A stretch of DNA of 64,000 nucleotides. Origin: Centropristis striata. Taxonomy: Eukaryota > Chordata > Actinopteri > Perciformes > Serranidae. Shown in pieces: positions 51,011 through 63,780 of the stretch. The position numbers and the translations under genes were made by a program. Within the stretch, counting starts at the first letter, position 1. Each line of letters begins with the position of its first letter. Below the pieces are notes generated by a model that was given only the letters and a program-made list of their open reading frames with translations, did not search any database and had not been told where the DNA came from. The stretch covers positions 12,168,816 through 12,232,815 of the forward strand of contig NC_081528.1 in assembly GCF_030273125.1 (NCBI RefSeq), read 5' to 3'.

Positions 51011-52511
51011 CTAACAGTGGCGTTTTACTAAAAAGTATTAGACCATAGGAGACATGACGTGCGTATTAAACTTTGCCATATTGAGTTATTGTCCTGGATG
51101 TTAAAATAGCATTAACTGTCACCTCTCTTCCCCCCTCAGTCCTAGGCTTTTTATTAAATTTTTTAAATCTTCATTTTAATTCTGGAAATATATTCCACGT
51201 TATTGCATTACTTTAGACATTAGCACAACAAAACACAACTTGGTTTATTTCTAAGGCTGGTTATAGTTTTAAAATATATGTTACTATGAGCGGAGGCAGA
51301 CATGCCTTTTGTTGCTGCAATAACCATGGTAACCATAGTAAACAATGCTGTATGTGTGCAATATATTTGGGAGAAACATGCTGTGAGCAGGCAACAGGCT
51401 GTGGAGGTTCCATATCCAGTCCTATTTCCTTTTGTAGGTTATATTGTGGCTAATTTTACATGCATAACAATTATAAACAACTAGCATTCATTATTAAATA
51501 AATTGGGGTTTTTGATAATTTACAGTGCTAATGAGTTAATAAGTGTTGGTGCTTCAAAGTAGAATTGGTTGAAAAACATTTTTCTGGAACAATTTTGATA
51601 ATTTAGTTATTATACAAGTAATTCTTAATACAAAAGCCCTCCTAAATGCAGAAAATAAAACATTTATTTACATCAACCTTGTACTCTATTATGAAAATAA
51701 ATTTTAGTTTTTAGTTGCTGAGTGATATATTGTCTTCTAACTTACACTTTCTGTCAAGCCTAAACTCGCCATGAAAAAGACAGCGAAAAGGGAAAGTAAG
51801 GCTATTTTATATTTCACAATGTAGCAACACAACTTTAGAATATCTTATGATGTGTATTCTGTTTTTTTTTTTTTGGCATGTATGCTCCATTAAGTGGTGC
51901 TGTTGCACACACGTTTAAAAAGGGCACTCTCCTCACCACATAGTGATGATGTGAAAAAAAAAAAAAAGTCCTTTTAAAAAGTAAAGCCTCCACACTAATG
52001 GACTGGATAGGGTTTTAAGTTTTACTGGCCGGATTGGGACAGTGTTACATGCTCACATAGATGGAATATATTACTCTCTGATAGTTAATGTAAAGTTACT
52101 GTATATGATTCAGATATACAGTTCTTAACATTCATGTAACATATTTGCAGTGTGGCCTCTGTTGGTAGTATAATACAAAATGACAAAACAGGGCATGTTT
52201 TGCTGTGCATCGCATTATCTGTGAAATTTTGGGTGGAAGCGAAGAGACTTTTTTAATCACTCCCACTGTGGGTGCTTTATAGTGAGCTTGGCTTGCATAA
52301 TGTATGCAGAATTTGACTGACATTTTGTCAGTTTAGAAAAACACCATCCAGTATTGATGGGGTTTCCCTGAGGGTGGAGGGGACTGCAACAGAGATCCAA
52401 CTTGTAACAAGAGTTTAAACCCAGACAATCCATCTGTTCTGACACATATAGATCACTGGTTGTGGTAACATAAAAATGTAATTTTTTCCCCCTTCTGTGT
52501 GTTTTCCACAG

Positions 52512-52760
52512 GGTTTATGGGACACAATGGCTATCCAAGTCCATGTGAACACAAGTACTGTGGCTTGGGGCGTCATTGTGTGGCCAACCATGAGACGGGC
52601 CAAGGGGAGTGTAAGTGCTTGGATCACTGTAAACCACACTATAAACCTGTGTGTGGTTCAGATGGGAAGCTCTACCAGAACCATTGTGAGCTCCACCGGG
52701 CCTCCTGTCTCAGAGGACACAGGATTACCATCATGCACAGCGAGGAGTGCTTCTACAAAG
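52512..52760 (+). CDS. fstl5: Follistatin-like 5, exon 3 (follistatin/Kazal module)
   Basis: A 249-nt exon between a TTTTCCACAG acceptor and a GTAAGA donor, phase 1 at both ends. Joined to exons 1-2 it covers residues 55-137. Ten cysteines (66, 71, 77, 88, 90, 94, 102, 113, 120 and 134) give the full follistatin-module set: an EGF-like hairpin (CGLGRHCV) then a Kazal core (HYKPVCGSDG, then Y-x-N-H-C, then RITIMHSEECF). CGLGRHCV, KPVCGSDG and the C-terminal F-x-KG agree with the FSTL5 pattern better than FSTL4, where the hairpin region differs. Kazal folds in this superfamily usually serve protein binding or act as calcium-module partners; inhibitor activity is not implied. The next residues in the family begin D-K-C, and no such exon follows within the window. 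The open frame past 52760 is intronic. Confidence 0.92.
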
Positions 52761-54908
52761 GTAAGAGCTCATGTGACCTTTCCCTAACGGAGGATGCCTG
52801 TGGTCCAGTGGTTACAGTACATTTTGCACCCTTTGCAATTTTATTAGAGGTCCTGTTGGCCCTGTTAACTGATTTAATCTTGCTTGTGTCTCGCTCTGAC
52901 AGGCACTACAAATGTCTACATAAAAACATAATTTGATGCACTTCAGTATGTACATTTCAAGCTAATTTCTGCAAAAGTATCCCAAAATGCAATTGCTGCA
53001 TATTTAATGAAGCATCTTGTTAGTTCTAGTCAGCTTTGATCGTCTGACAGCCCACTGATTAAATCATAACTCTTTTCAGCCACACCAATCACAGCCCATT
53101 CTAACAATAAGGTGGACTCTCTCGTCACTGATCTCTGCAACACCAATGCTGACACACGCCCTTGCAGCTGCTTCTGCACAAACCTACCTCTGCCACCCCA
53201 GAGTCCAAATGTCTCAAAGCCTTAAAAAGACATTCACTGTCTTTTTTAAAGGCCCATTCCTCTGCATTGTGCTCCCTGTTTTGACTCAGCATGCTGCTTG
53301 GTAAATCAAGAGAACATCCTTTCATAAAACCATCAGTGCCAACTTTAACTGCTTACATTTGTCTTAATAAATAGTTCAATCCATGACAAGATTGTTCCTG
53401 ACTGAAGTGCTGATTCGGACAACTTCAGCATTTGAAGGTGGTATATTTTTACTAGAATGAAGGATAATGACCTACAAACCACACTGTATATGAGGTCAGG
53501 GAAACATTCATCCAAAACCACAAGCAGTTTTACTTTAGGTGCCTCCATGGGACGTAAATGCTTAGCCCTGGGCAGTGATGTCGTCATGTTTGACCCATTC
53601 AGAGACATGGGACTGTATCTGGGTTACTTATGACCTAAAGGAATTAGAGAAATGAAAGACTTTTTTCAACATAGAAGAAAAAGAATAACTGAAACATCTA
53701 TGAGCGAGAGACTTAAGCAGTGTGGGAAATTATCACCAGCCCAATGTTGGCTGCTAAGTCAGTTTTCTTCCCCCGCCTGTTTGGCAGTTAACCAACCATC
53801 ATTAGGAAGTGCCCTTCTAATCTTCTGCTACTTGGTTAGTCTCCACTTTGACTTGTACAAAGTTCCTGCCCTCTATCTGAATGGCTTATTGAAAATATTT
53901 CAACACTCCAGTGAAGATAAATATTAAACTCACCCACAAACAGTCAATAGGGTAAACAAAGAAATTGATCACTATGTTGTAATTTGTAGAGTTTGCTCAT
54001 TTTGCAGAAATTAGATCCAAAATATGGAACTGGCTCTGATATTGAGCAGCTTGTGTTGAATTTGCTTTAGTGAGTGTGAGCTTGAATGAAAAGATTGCAA
54101 TTTAGTGGAAATATGACTAATATCTGTTTGTTTAATATGAAACTAGAATAGCACTCAGAGAGGGCAGACCTCTGCTGAGGCCAATTGCACATTCACATGA
54201 ATGACCCCAGTTGGGAAGTTGTTCTTCCGACTTCAGTGAGCTCATGTGCTATAATTTGCAATGTGAAAACAACATGGATGCTACAAAGAAGATGTCAGAG
54301 TGTGTAAACAACATGTTGATGATTGTTTCCAGTATTTGTGTCACAACAAAGAGCAAAGGAAATGAAACTGGTGAGCCATCAAAATGATCAGGAACTAATT
54401 TTTCTGATTATTTTGACACAATACAGCACCGATGCCCTGTCTCGCTATGTTAATTCAAGAAAGAATAATTTGTCTTTCTGTCAATAATTCAGATTTGCAA
54501 CAACATATAAGGGGTTCTTCCATCTCCTATGCTAAAAATCGGGCCAGTAGTTTCCCCATAGTCCTGCTGATAGACAGACAGCATCCTAAATTTAGAAAAA
54601 CAACCTCCTTGGTAGAGCTACAGCCAGCAACAGTTCAACAATAACATCTTAGCTTAGCATAAAGATTTAAAATAGGAGAAGAGCTAGACCAGCTAAGTAT
54701 AAAGATAAGAAAGGCTGCCAACCAGCATCTCTAATGGTCACTAATTAAGTCCGTCAACAGTCCGACACATAACCCACTGTGAACCAGCAAATATTCATTT
54801 TTACTTTTATGCTTTTGTACGGATTAAACAAACAAGACATTACATGTAAATTAGTGAGATTTTGTAGGTGTTGGTAGGTTTGCCCTTTTAATCAAACTTT
54901 TCACCAGA

Positions 54909-55092
54909 ATCAAATAAAATCAAATCAAATCAATTTGATTTATATAGCCCAAAATCACAAATCACAGATTTGCCTCAAAGGGCTTCACAGACTGTACATG
55001 GTACGACACCCTCTGTCCTTAGACCCTCACATCGGCCAGGGAAAAACCCCTTTAAAAAACCCTTTTAGCAGGGGAAAAAAGAAGAAAGAAAG
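54909..55092 (+). repeat. Fish retroelement tail (TTTATATAGCCC family)
   Basis: A short (AATCA)n-like tract leads into GATTTATATAGCCCAAAATC, CAAATCACAGATTTGCCTC, AAGGGCTTCACAGACTGTAC and ACACCCTCTGTCCTTAGACC. It ends in a purine-rich GGGGAAAAAAGAAG. This is a widespread fish repeat with a simple-sequence end, probably a truncated retroelement. No frame. Confidence 0.7.
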
Positions 55093-58000
55093 CAAATAAT
55101 AGAAAGCAAATAAATGTTGAACTAGTCTGACATGACAAGCTGACATGACAATATAATAACACACCTTTCCCTACTTCTGCAAACAAGCAGGAATGCAGAA
55201 TCTTGTAACAACACATGGTTTTTGTTGCTAGAACTGTACTCAATGAAAGCGGATCTCTTGAGCATCTGCATTTTCATCTTGTTGTAGAGAATATAATGAT
55301 GTTATTGAATCCACTTGGGAGTATTATACAGGGAAAAACATGAAAAGCAGAATTGTAATTACGGGGGTATCTCTAATGCTCTCTACAAAACAATTACCAT
55401 TCTGGAAATGATGCATCTTGTACTGCAAATTTCGCCAGTTATTCTCAAAATACAAGCACATACCGTACATCAGATAACAAAAGAGCACATATCTGTGTAA
55501 CAGCCAGCACAAAACCCATTGTAGAACCAAGGACATGAAATATTGACAGATACAGTAGTGTATAACACTGCATAGTGAATGCAATGTAAAGAACAAAAGA
55601 CACAATTTGAAAACAGTCATATCGCTCTTCATGAAATGTGCGGCACAGTTAAGAGGCAGGAGCAGGTGGTAGTGCTGTAGTGTTCATATTTCCCCAGAGA
55701 AGCTTGAATGCTCTCTACCATTGATTGTATAAACACACCAATTATTCTTAGTCCCAGGAAACAAGGCTACTCTCCCTTTTGTAAAGCTACACATCAGTGA
55801 GGTAAGAGCTAAAGACACTCTGCACCTTTGTTCTATACAGAGCAAAAGGGGAAGAGTTGCAAAGTACTCACAGACAGCATATTCATAATATTCATGAGGG
55901 ATTGACTGAGTCTCTGCATTGATTCAACAGGGTTCCTTAGCTTGCTTTGAAAAGTAACTTCACACGAGACTCGGAATGGCTTTGGATCTATGTGCTGATG
56001 TAACTCAATGTGGTGCTCCTTACAGAAGGGTTTTGAGGGGCAACATCCTTGGATTGTAAAGCCCAAACAAACCAAACAGCACATCCGCCTCACCAAGGAT
56101 TCTGCTACTACTGATATGTTCAATTTAGAGATGAACAAAGCCTCACTGCAGGGAAGAAAAGCAGCAATTCCCTTCACTCTACTGTACAAGAGCCAAGAGC
56201 TAGCCTCATGACTGCAGTGTAGCTAAGCCAGTGCTAACAGTCAAAGCATCTGTTTCATCCCAATCACAGAAAAGGCATTCAGATCAGCGATACATCCCTG
56301 GTGAGTGACAGTCCTAATCGGCCTCTCTCTTGTGACCCGTCCTGTCAAACTACCTCCAATCCCCCAGCTCCTCTACAGCCAATCAGCATCTATCCGCAAT
56401 GCAGAGTGGGATATTTGACCAATGTCAGACGATCAATATCAGATCAACAGGAGCCAAAAGAAGGAAGAAAAAAAACACAAGCCTTCTTTTTTTTCTCTCA
56501 TCTCCTCCCTTGCTCAGTCCAGACGGTTTCTCTTTTTACTGTGACTGATATGTAATCAATTTCTCATTGGATGAGAGCTCAAGGGAGAGGACACAGGAAT
56601 CCTTTAGAGCGATTACTGCTAAAGGCATTGTTTTCTTTTTAGGCACTTTAAACTATTTAAAAATAAAACTTTAAATTATACAAATTCTGTTTACAGTTTA
56701 AAATCTTTACACAGGAAAACAGGAAGGATTTCCTATATTATACAGCCACAGAGGATTTGTTCTTTGTTGCGACGACAAAAGGCACCGTGGCAATCAGAGG
56801 AAATGGATAATTGAGCAAATGTAATAGAGCTTACAACCAAATCCAGATGTAATTATGATCCAGGGGTTATTAGTGGGTAAAAGGGAATGTGCCCTCAACG
56901 GCATGTTAAATGTGTCACTTGATTATTTGTCCTCCAGGTAACGGGTTCAATTTACCGAGCAATATGGGGAGTTTCATTATCACAGCATAATAATGGATTT
57001 CCCTCAGTTCAATATTAGTTACCTCCACCAAGGTGGTTATGTTTAGGTCCCATTTGGGCCTCCATCTGTTTGTCTTTGTTAGTTACACGGATATTTACTT
57101 CATGGATTTCCATTATGTTGGGTAGAAAGTCAGGCCATGGGCCAAGAAGCAGTGATTGCTTTGTGTTCAGTTTATTTGAAAAATGTATATATATGTATAT
57201 ATTTAAGACATTGTCAGAGATAACATGATTAAGCCCAGGATTTATTTCCATCATGGTGTTCCATCTGTCTATCCTTTTCACAGACAAGATGGAGGCAACC
57301 AATCAACATCCATAAAGGGAGACACCTGGCCATAACAAATCACATCCCAGCATCACAATACGTTTGCAGTTAAATATACCAATAAAAATTAAAATATTAT
57401 GACATACAGTATGTGCGATTCACAGATTCCATTGTTTTAAAATGACCATGACCTTTTTTAGAAATGTTTTCTTGTGCTGGGTTTTTCACCCTCACTTGCA
57501 TTGATAGGTTGAATGTTTGGTTGGGCGTCTGGTGACCCCAAAGGGGGGGATTATATAATTAAATATAGTGAACATAGTGTGGGGACACAGATGTTGTATC
57601 ATTCTCATGTCCTGAGTTCTATAATCCATAGTGAAACATAGGAAAACAGCATAAGCGCAGGTGTTCCTGGGGAGACAGTAAATGTCTCTGTTAAATCAGT
57701 TTTTGAGCAGGTTCCTTTGGAAATAAACTCCAAGTCTACAAGTTATAGTTTCTGCTTCTTTTGTGAAATATTCTCAAGAAGACCACCACCCTAACAGCCT
57801 CAATGTAACTTTTATTTATAGGTGTGTGGGTTCTTCACCTCATTGATATCAGAAGGACGTTCACTCTGTAGCACTAGTATATACTGTATACAAAAAACCA
57901 TACCCATCCTATAGTGTCAGATAAGCTGCCCTAGCTTTTGTATCGTGATTATGAACTTCTTACAAAGTAAATATCTCTAGGGGCTATAACTAGGGGCTCT

Positions 58001-59439
58001 TTCATTCAAGATCTTATGGACCGTACTAATATGGAACTGGTACATATTAGCCATTGGAGTTGCAGAAACTGAGACTAGCGACATGACTCCTATACTCCAG
58101 CCCAAGTGCTACTATCGGCAGTTTGTGCTCTCAAGGAATTTCCTGTCCAGTAAGCTCTTGGTATCTAGTTCTGGCATGTACCTTCCTCAGAAAACTTCCG
58201 GGCCATGGAAGCCCTCTGTAGGTTTGCCTTTCTTTTCTGCCCTCTACTTTGTTTAGTCCACCTTAGACGACTTGCTGGAAGCCAGAACTGGTTCAGAATT
58301 CCAAAAAAAAAGTCAGTCTCTGTGGCAATAAAACAGTTCCATTGACACTGAAAACCTGTGTAGGCCTACTATTTTCAAACATAGAAAAGTAATTTGAATC
58401 GATAATTTTTTTACAATTGTATCAATTTCAATCATTAGTTGCACCGCTGCTGTTGTGTACCACACCAGTGCTACATTTTTCTGCATATGAGTCAAATTAT
58501 TACAAATTACACACTATCACATTTAGTGTGCATGACTATTAAAAAAGTTATAATTTGTTTATGTTACAGGAAGTTTTATTTTTAATATTCAGATTTGAAT
58601 GATACATAAGCCTATATATTGATACCATGCATGCAAAAAACGACTCCTTGTGCTAAATACAGCTCGGTTTGAGGTAGAATGTGTCGAATCTGCACCTAAT
58701 GACGTGCAAACATCTTAGCCTCATCCTCTGCCCTCAGCTGTTTCCACGGGTAATGCATGGAAAGCCTGTCATTACAGCAGCATAAGGTCTTCCCCTTGTC
58801 CAGTATAATAAACTGGCTGTAATCTACGACCACAGGCTGTTAAATTCACAACACATTGTCATAAATGAACTGTCAATGCCAGATGGATGACATGCTGGTT
58901 CCACTAATGCTCTGCTGACTGCCACAAATTGCCTCGTACACTTTCCTTGTTGTTAGATATACAGAAGCTAATGAAATGGCGATCGGGTGGTCATACATGG
59001 TGTATTTCCATCATTTATCAGCCAGTTTTTACCTCACACCACATTCAGTGGCAAAACAATCAGTGCAAACCAGGTTTTATTTATCAATGCCCAGCTTGTT
59101 TTATTATGTATTTAACCATATGTGTTCAAAATCCTCCACCACACTGCTGCTGATTGAATACCTCCAGTGTAAATATTCTGAAAACAACGTGTTAGTGATA
59201 TGCCTTTTTCACAATCATTAGTATGTTTATTTAGTGGATTTACATATTCAGATTTATCTTCAGTGCTGTATGGTATTTTTAGCATTTTAGCATACCCATT
59301 TAACACTTTGAGCAAGCAATTATGCTACATAAAAATATGTTTCAGTGCCTTCGCTTAATTGTCGAACAGACGCTAGGAGATTGTACCATTATCTCCTGTA
59401 TTCAAATGTCTAAGTGATGTCTTAATAAGACCACATATA

Positions 59440-60000
59440 ATCAGCAGGCAAGACCAGCACATCACATGATCACTGAAAAGATTCTGCTTCATATTAATTT
59501 GATAGACAGACAATTAGTCCCCGGGGCAAGCTTAAACCCCGAGCCGCTGTAAATGATTGCTTTTGAACTGACACCCATATGCAAAGAAGCTGAGCCATTA
59601 TTGGTTCTGGTCCCAGTTGGACGTGTGTATGTTGGAAATGGACAGGCCCTGTCAGCCATACCTTCTATGGGCCTCATATCAGCTATGGTAGACAGGATAA
59701 AAAATGACAGCCATGTGTTGACTGAAGCTTCTCATTAGCACTGGGGAGAGCATATGACCCACCATTTACCCCTCGCGCTGCATGGCAACTTAGCCGGGAT
59801 CGGATCTGATTGAAAATTAAGTGGTGCACAAAAGCCTGTCCAATCTGCGGAGGGAAATGTGTGCATGAAGGCGAGCAATCTCTGCAGCAGGCAATTGCCA
59901 CGAGCGGAGACAATCAGGGCTAAGGTTGCGGCACATCAAGCAAGTGGTTTCAGTGCATTCAGCACATCCAATTATCTGGGAGATCATACATTTAGAAAAC
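59440..60000. promoter_or_regulatory. Candidate conserved noncoding element in intron 3
   Basis: About 560 bp without repeats and with even base composition. It is dense in homeodomain-like words (ATTAATTTGATAG, ACAATTAGTCC, GAAAATTAAGTGG, CCAATTATCTGG) plus TATGCAAAG and GGCAATTGCC. Overlapping frames on both strands (60-111 codons) have no domain and reflect the low stop density of such sequence. It is the strongest enhancer candidate in the window by eye, but no comparative data were available. Confidence 0.33.
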
Positions 60001-60108
60001 CTTCAGACATTTGGCTCCCAATAAACCTTCCGTGCCCGAGCTTCTCAATTTTGTATTTACTACTTACTGTGTGGTTGCACTGCATCATTTACTTTGCTAT
60101 TGCATCAT

Positions 60109-60130
60109 TGTGTTGTGTTGTGTTGTGTTG
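60109..60130. repeat. (TGTTG)n short tandem repeat
   Basis: Four consecutive TGTTG units followed by GGGAAC. Confidence 0.85.
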
Positions 60131-61381
60131 GGGAACATGGATCACCGCTGTATACACACTTTGTTTCTACATTGAGATGAGCTTCTGGTGTTAGATTACA
60201 TCATATGTACCGTATAATGGCCTGCAGACTTCATCTAGTCCCATAAAACATTGATTTGGATATTTTAGGGGTATCAAATCTAAAACAGCGAAGGAGAAAC
60301 ATACACACACAGTCAGCATTCATGCAGAGTTTGAAGAGATTACCTCTAATGCATTGTGTACATTGTGTTCTACTGAAGGTACAACACTGTATAGTCATGT
60401 AATACATCCAAACATGTTTTAAAGAGTAGAGAAATAGAGTATTTAGATTGTACTTGAAGGGTATTTTAGATGGCTACAGTTTCAATTATGTAAAGTTAAC
60501 ATTCTGCCTTTAACAGAATGTAGTTTCAAGCTTTTATGCAAGACATGGGAATAGTTGGTCCAATAATAAGGAATGGGTTGCTGAGTAACATAATTACTGC
60601 CAAAACATGATTAATAAGTAATATCTAACCTATAATACCACTTTCATGATTACAGTGTAAATTGCAGTCCTGATTATGTGCTTGATTAATCAGTGAATAC
60701 TGCTCATCACAGTTTCTCAAGATGACAGCCTCAAATTGTTTATGTTGGCAGACCAGAACAGTCCAGAACCTAAAGATGCTAATTTAATAGTTTACTATCT
60801 TTGAAAGTAGAGAAAACAAAAACTTCACCCAGTATAAAACAAGGTAATTTTTCATGATGTTTGCTTAAAGAAAGTTTAATGATGACTACATTTGCAAAAT
60901 TCTTTTTCTTATTTTTTTGTTTGACAAATTGTGTTAGCTCATTAGTTTAAAGTACTGCAAGCATTGCAGAGTTACAACTTTTTTGGTATAGCTGCTGGTT
61001 AACAATATGAGTAATACAATGTATCATTGCAAATAGCCAACAAAATGTAAGCATGACCAACTGTACAGGGCCCCTATACATATAGTTTTTTAAATATTAT
61101 TTATGTGTACATATCAAATAACAACAAAGACTAAAGTTAATGGTCATGAGCAAAATGCGTATCTGTAGTTCCACCCACATCCTTTCACCCACATAACTAA
61201 ACTCCTGTTATCAGGATACTTAAAGTTCTCGCTTGCACTTTAGCTCATAAACATTTTTTGTAACCACCACCATTTTGTTGTGATCACCTAATCAGTACTG
61301 CGCATGTGCAGCTCTCAACAGAGATGAGACGGAAGTGAGATGAATCACTGGTTAGCTACTTCCATCATCAGCTCCAGCAAA

Positions 61382-61399
61382 AACAACAACAACAACAAC
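61382..61399. repeat. (AAC)n microsatellite
   Basis: Six consecutive AAC-type units between CCAGCA and ATGTG. Confidence 0.85.
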
Positions 61400-61446
61400 A
61401 TGTGTTTAACTACTTTTTTCCACTTGCCCGATAAGGCGGGTTGCTA

Positions 61447-62273
61447 GATTACAATAGGGTGACCATATTTTGATTTCCAAAAAAGAGGACAATCGGCACG
61501 GCCTCGAGACACAAATTCAGACAGGCTTCTCGGAGGTTGATGAACATGCTTTATTATGCTTCAATGGTGCAAAATTAACTTCTGTAATAAAATAAAATGA
61601 AATCTGTAAAAACTTGTAACAAAATAATAGCTCTCGTAGACTCTTTTCAAATAAATGAATAAATAATATGAAATAATGTTCTAAATATGAACTCTTCTGT
61701 TAGAAAATCTAGCTTCAACAATATATCTCTTAATAACTGCAATAAGATAAATAATAGAAGAGTCTCACAAAGATACTAACTTAACAAACAAAAAGGATCT
61801 ATACTTTTCATCTTTAGTTGTCTTTGAGCTTTGAGCTTTGAGATCTCCAGCATCTTTATTAGACACTGAGACATATGTGCCAGCATTGCACACGGTGCAC
61901 TCCGCCTCCCACCTGTGACGGTACGTCGGAATTTTTTTTTGCAGTTCATCTGTGAAGCTGCACTTACGCTTCGGCATTTCCCGTGTAATGCTGCTCCGCT
62001 GTTCGATCTGCCCTCTGTCTGCTCTGCTCTCTGTCTCTCTCTGTGTGTGTGCGTGGCGCTGACCCGCCCACTAGGCAGCCTCTTGGTAATTACGTCTCGC
62101 GAAATTGTGTGCAAAGCGCCGGTCAATTTACGTGCACGTGTACTGGTCCTATGAAAAACAGTGAACACCGGACATTTTCGTGAATTTATAAAACCCGGCC
62201 GGACGCCCCGGACAGGATGTAAAAAGTGGACATGTCTGGGCAAAAGAGGACGCTTGGTCACCCTAGATTACAA
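61447..62273 (-). mobile_element. Non-autonomous hAT element with 8-bp target duplication
   Basis: An 811-bp element (61455-62265) begins TAGGGTGACCA and ends TGGTCACCCTA. Both ends are followed inward by an AGAGGAC word. The direct repeat GATTACAA lies at 61447-61454 and 62266-62273, the 8-bp duplication of hAT transposases. On its minus strand is the start of a transposon protein (61765-61977), preceded by a CpG-bearing stretch that may have been its promoter. The catalytic region is missing, so the copy is an internal-deletion derivative. Confidence 0.92.
61765..61977 (-). pseudogene. Truncated hAT zinc-finger ORF
   Basis: Seventy codons starting MPKRKCSFTDELQKK, then WEAECTVCNAGTYVSVSNK. 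This is the N-terminal BED-like finger of a hAT family common in fish, with the first Cys pair in ECTVC. The family then has a conserved D-L-x-A-H helix and a second His. Here the first His position reads Q (DLKAQ) and the second reads K or E, so zinc binding should be lost. The frame then drifts into unrelated residues and stops, with no RNase-H-like core. A remnant inside the 811-bp element, not a host gene. Confidence 0.75.
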
Positions 62274-63334
62274 CGATGTGCCAATTACGTTGTCTTTTTT
62301 GCCAATCCTTATTATTGAGCCCTGATGTATTTCTAACATTAAAATCTATATATTGGTCCTACTTCTTGTTTGGATTTAATTTCTGCAGATAAACCATTAG
62401 GGGTTTAGCTGTAGGATGCAGTGATATAATCTGATGGACAGAAAGACAGAGACAGGACGAGTCAGCTCTTTTGTGGGTGAGAAATGACTCAGAGGGAAAA
62501 CATTTCTGAGTTTACATTATCATAGTGAGGGAAAATCAATAGAGATTTGACATTGATGGGTGCTTGTCCCTCACATTCCCCCTGTTAAGTGAGTCACAGG
62601 CTCTAATGTAACTGTTGCTGTCTTGCAATCAAACTTGGGGAAAAAAAGAGCTGTATTTATATTACAGATATTAAATAGACTTTATATTAGATTAGGGCTG
62701 GATAATAAATAAATATTAGCTCGCGGCTAACGAACAGCATAATGCAGCAGTGTGTTTGGACCGTTTGGACCTGTGACAGGCCTGGACAGGTTGATAGTAT
62801 TTAGTTCGGCTCACGCACACACAGGTAGGTTCTTGTTTTGAAGTGCTGTGGGAGGGCAGCTCGGTATATACAGTGCTGAGCAGAACATAACGCAAAAATA
62901 ACTTTATATTATGAATAGTGCAGATACACTTTCAGGAGCTTGAAATGTGATGTTAGCGCTAACTATGTTGGGTCGCCACAGTTTAGGTAATTAATGGGAA
63001 ATCCTAACGCCACTACGTCAAGAAGTAGGAATGTCGGCAATATCATTATATGCATTTTTTTTACCCCACCCACAAAAATGTACAGGTAAAATCGTGAATG
63101 ATACGATATGGCACACCCCTACCCTATATTAGATATCAGTAGGGCTGATTATCAGTATATATTTAGTTATCAATAGTGTGTACAGTATGTGTCTGAGAGC
63201 AACTTTATAACTGACTTTTGAGTTGTTTTTATCTTAGTGTAGTATTGTTATGTTTCTCCTGTACAGCAAAGTTATATCTTGCACTGAACAGGGCCCATAT
63301 GCTGCACAGCAATATAATGAACATCTGTAATTAG

Positions 63335-63577
63335 GCTGAGTCTATAAAAGTAGAGCTTGTTGAACTACAGTGCTTTTGTTGTTTTCTGCCTCTCTGGCAT
63401 CTCCGTAGAGCAAACTCTTTGTGGACGAGTCCCCTGGGCTCTGCCAAGAAAAACATGCTCATGAAGCATCATAGCTTCCGGCCTCTGGAGACCCTCTACC
63501 TCAGCAAAGTGTCTGTGTCTTTCCCCCACCGGAGGCATTCCAGTGAGATCAGCGTGTGTACAGTAAAGGGCTTCTGA
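63335..63577 (+). other. Exon-like open stretch, status unknown
   Basis: A frame is open from 63335 to a TGA at 63575. A pyrimidine-rich CTGCCTCTCTGGCATCTCCGTAG ends in AG at 63407-63408, so a 3'-terminal exon of about 55 codons (reading SLWTSPLGSAKKN then ETLYLSKVSVSF) is possible on paper. The base composition is unlike the AT-rich surroundings and stays so to about 63760. I recognise no family, and it does not match the expected fstl5 continuation. It may be an alternative terminal exon, an unrelated transcript, or simply conserved noncoding DNA. I lean to the last. Confidence 0.2.
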
Positions 63578-63579
63578 AC

Positions 63580-63780
63580 CTCCTGTGTGTTCTTGCTTTC
63601 TTTTAATGACTCTGTGGCGCCATTAATGCTGCGACCTCTGCGCGAGACCTGGCATTGTCATCGACAGCAGCGCCAAAGAACAAGCTCCTCATTAAAATCT
63701 AGACCTGTGGATCATTAAGTTTGCAAGGGCGTCCAAGCCATTGTCAGCTGCAGGGTCTTGGTGCTGGTTGACTCTGAAGT
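63580..63780. promoter_or_regulatory. Candidate conserved noncoding block
   Basis: Repeat-free with GGCGCCATTAATGCTGCG, CAGCAGCGCCAAAG and CTCATTAAAATC. The balanced composition and homeodomain-like words match other candidates in this window. Inference only. Confidence 0.22.

Larger units (their letters stand above)
19317..52511 (+). other. fstl5: fstl5 intron 2 (33,195 bp, phase 1)
   Basis: Runs from GTGAGT to TTTTCCACAG. This is where most mobile DNA of the window sits: MITEs, SINEs, a solo LTR, a LINE tail and a local duplication, each listed separately. Stretches between them (for example 24000-28000, 30930-33250, 36600-40990 and 45600-47700) hold no gene, RNA or element that I can identify. 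Their frames are short and motif-free. Confidence 0.75.

Noticed and set aside
52900..52935. fstl5 exon 4 at GCTCTGACAG acceptor
   Set aside because: In the required phase it does not give the D-K-C start, and it meets a stop soon after.
52499..52936. Single-exon 145-residue Kazal protein
   Set aside because: The first codons precede the CACAG acceptor and the part after 52760 follows a GTAAGA donor and loses homology. It is one internal exon.
61776..62261. 161-codon minus-strand ORF, the longest frame in the window
   Set aside because: Covers the hAT element in a different frame from the zinc-finger start and gives no recognisable domain. Its limits coincide with the transposon ends.
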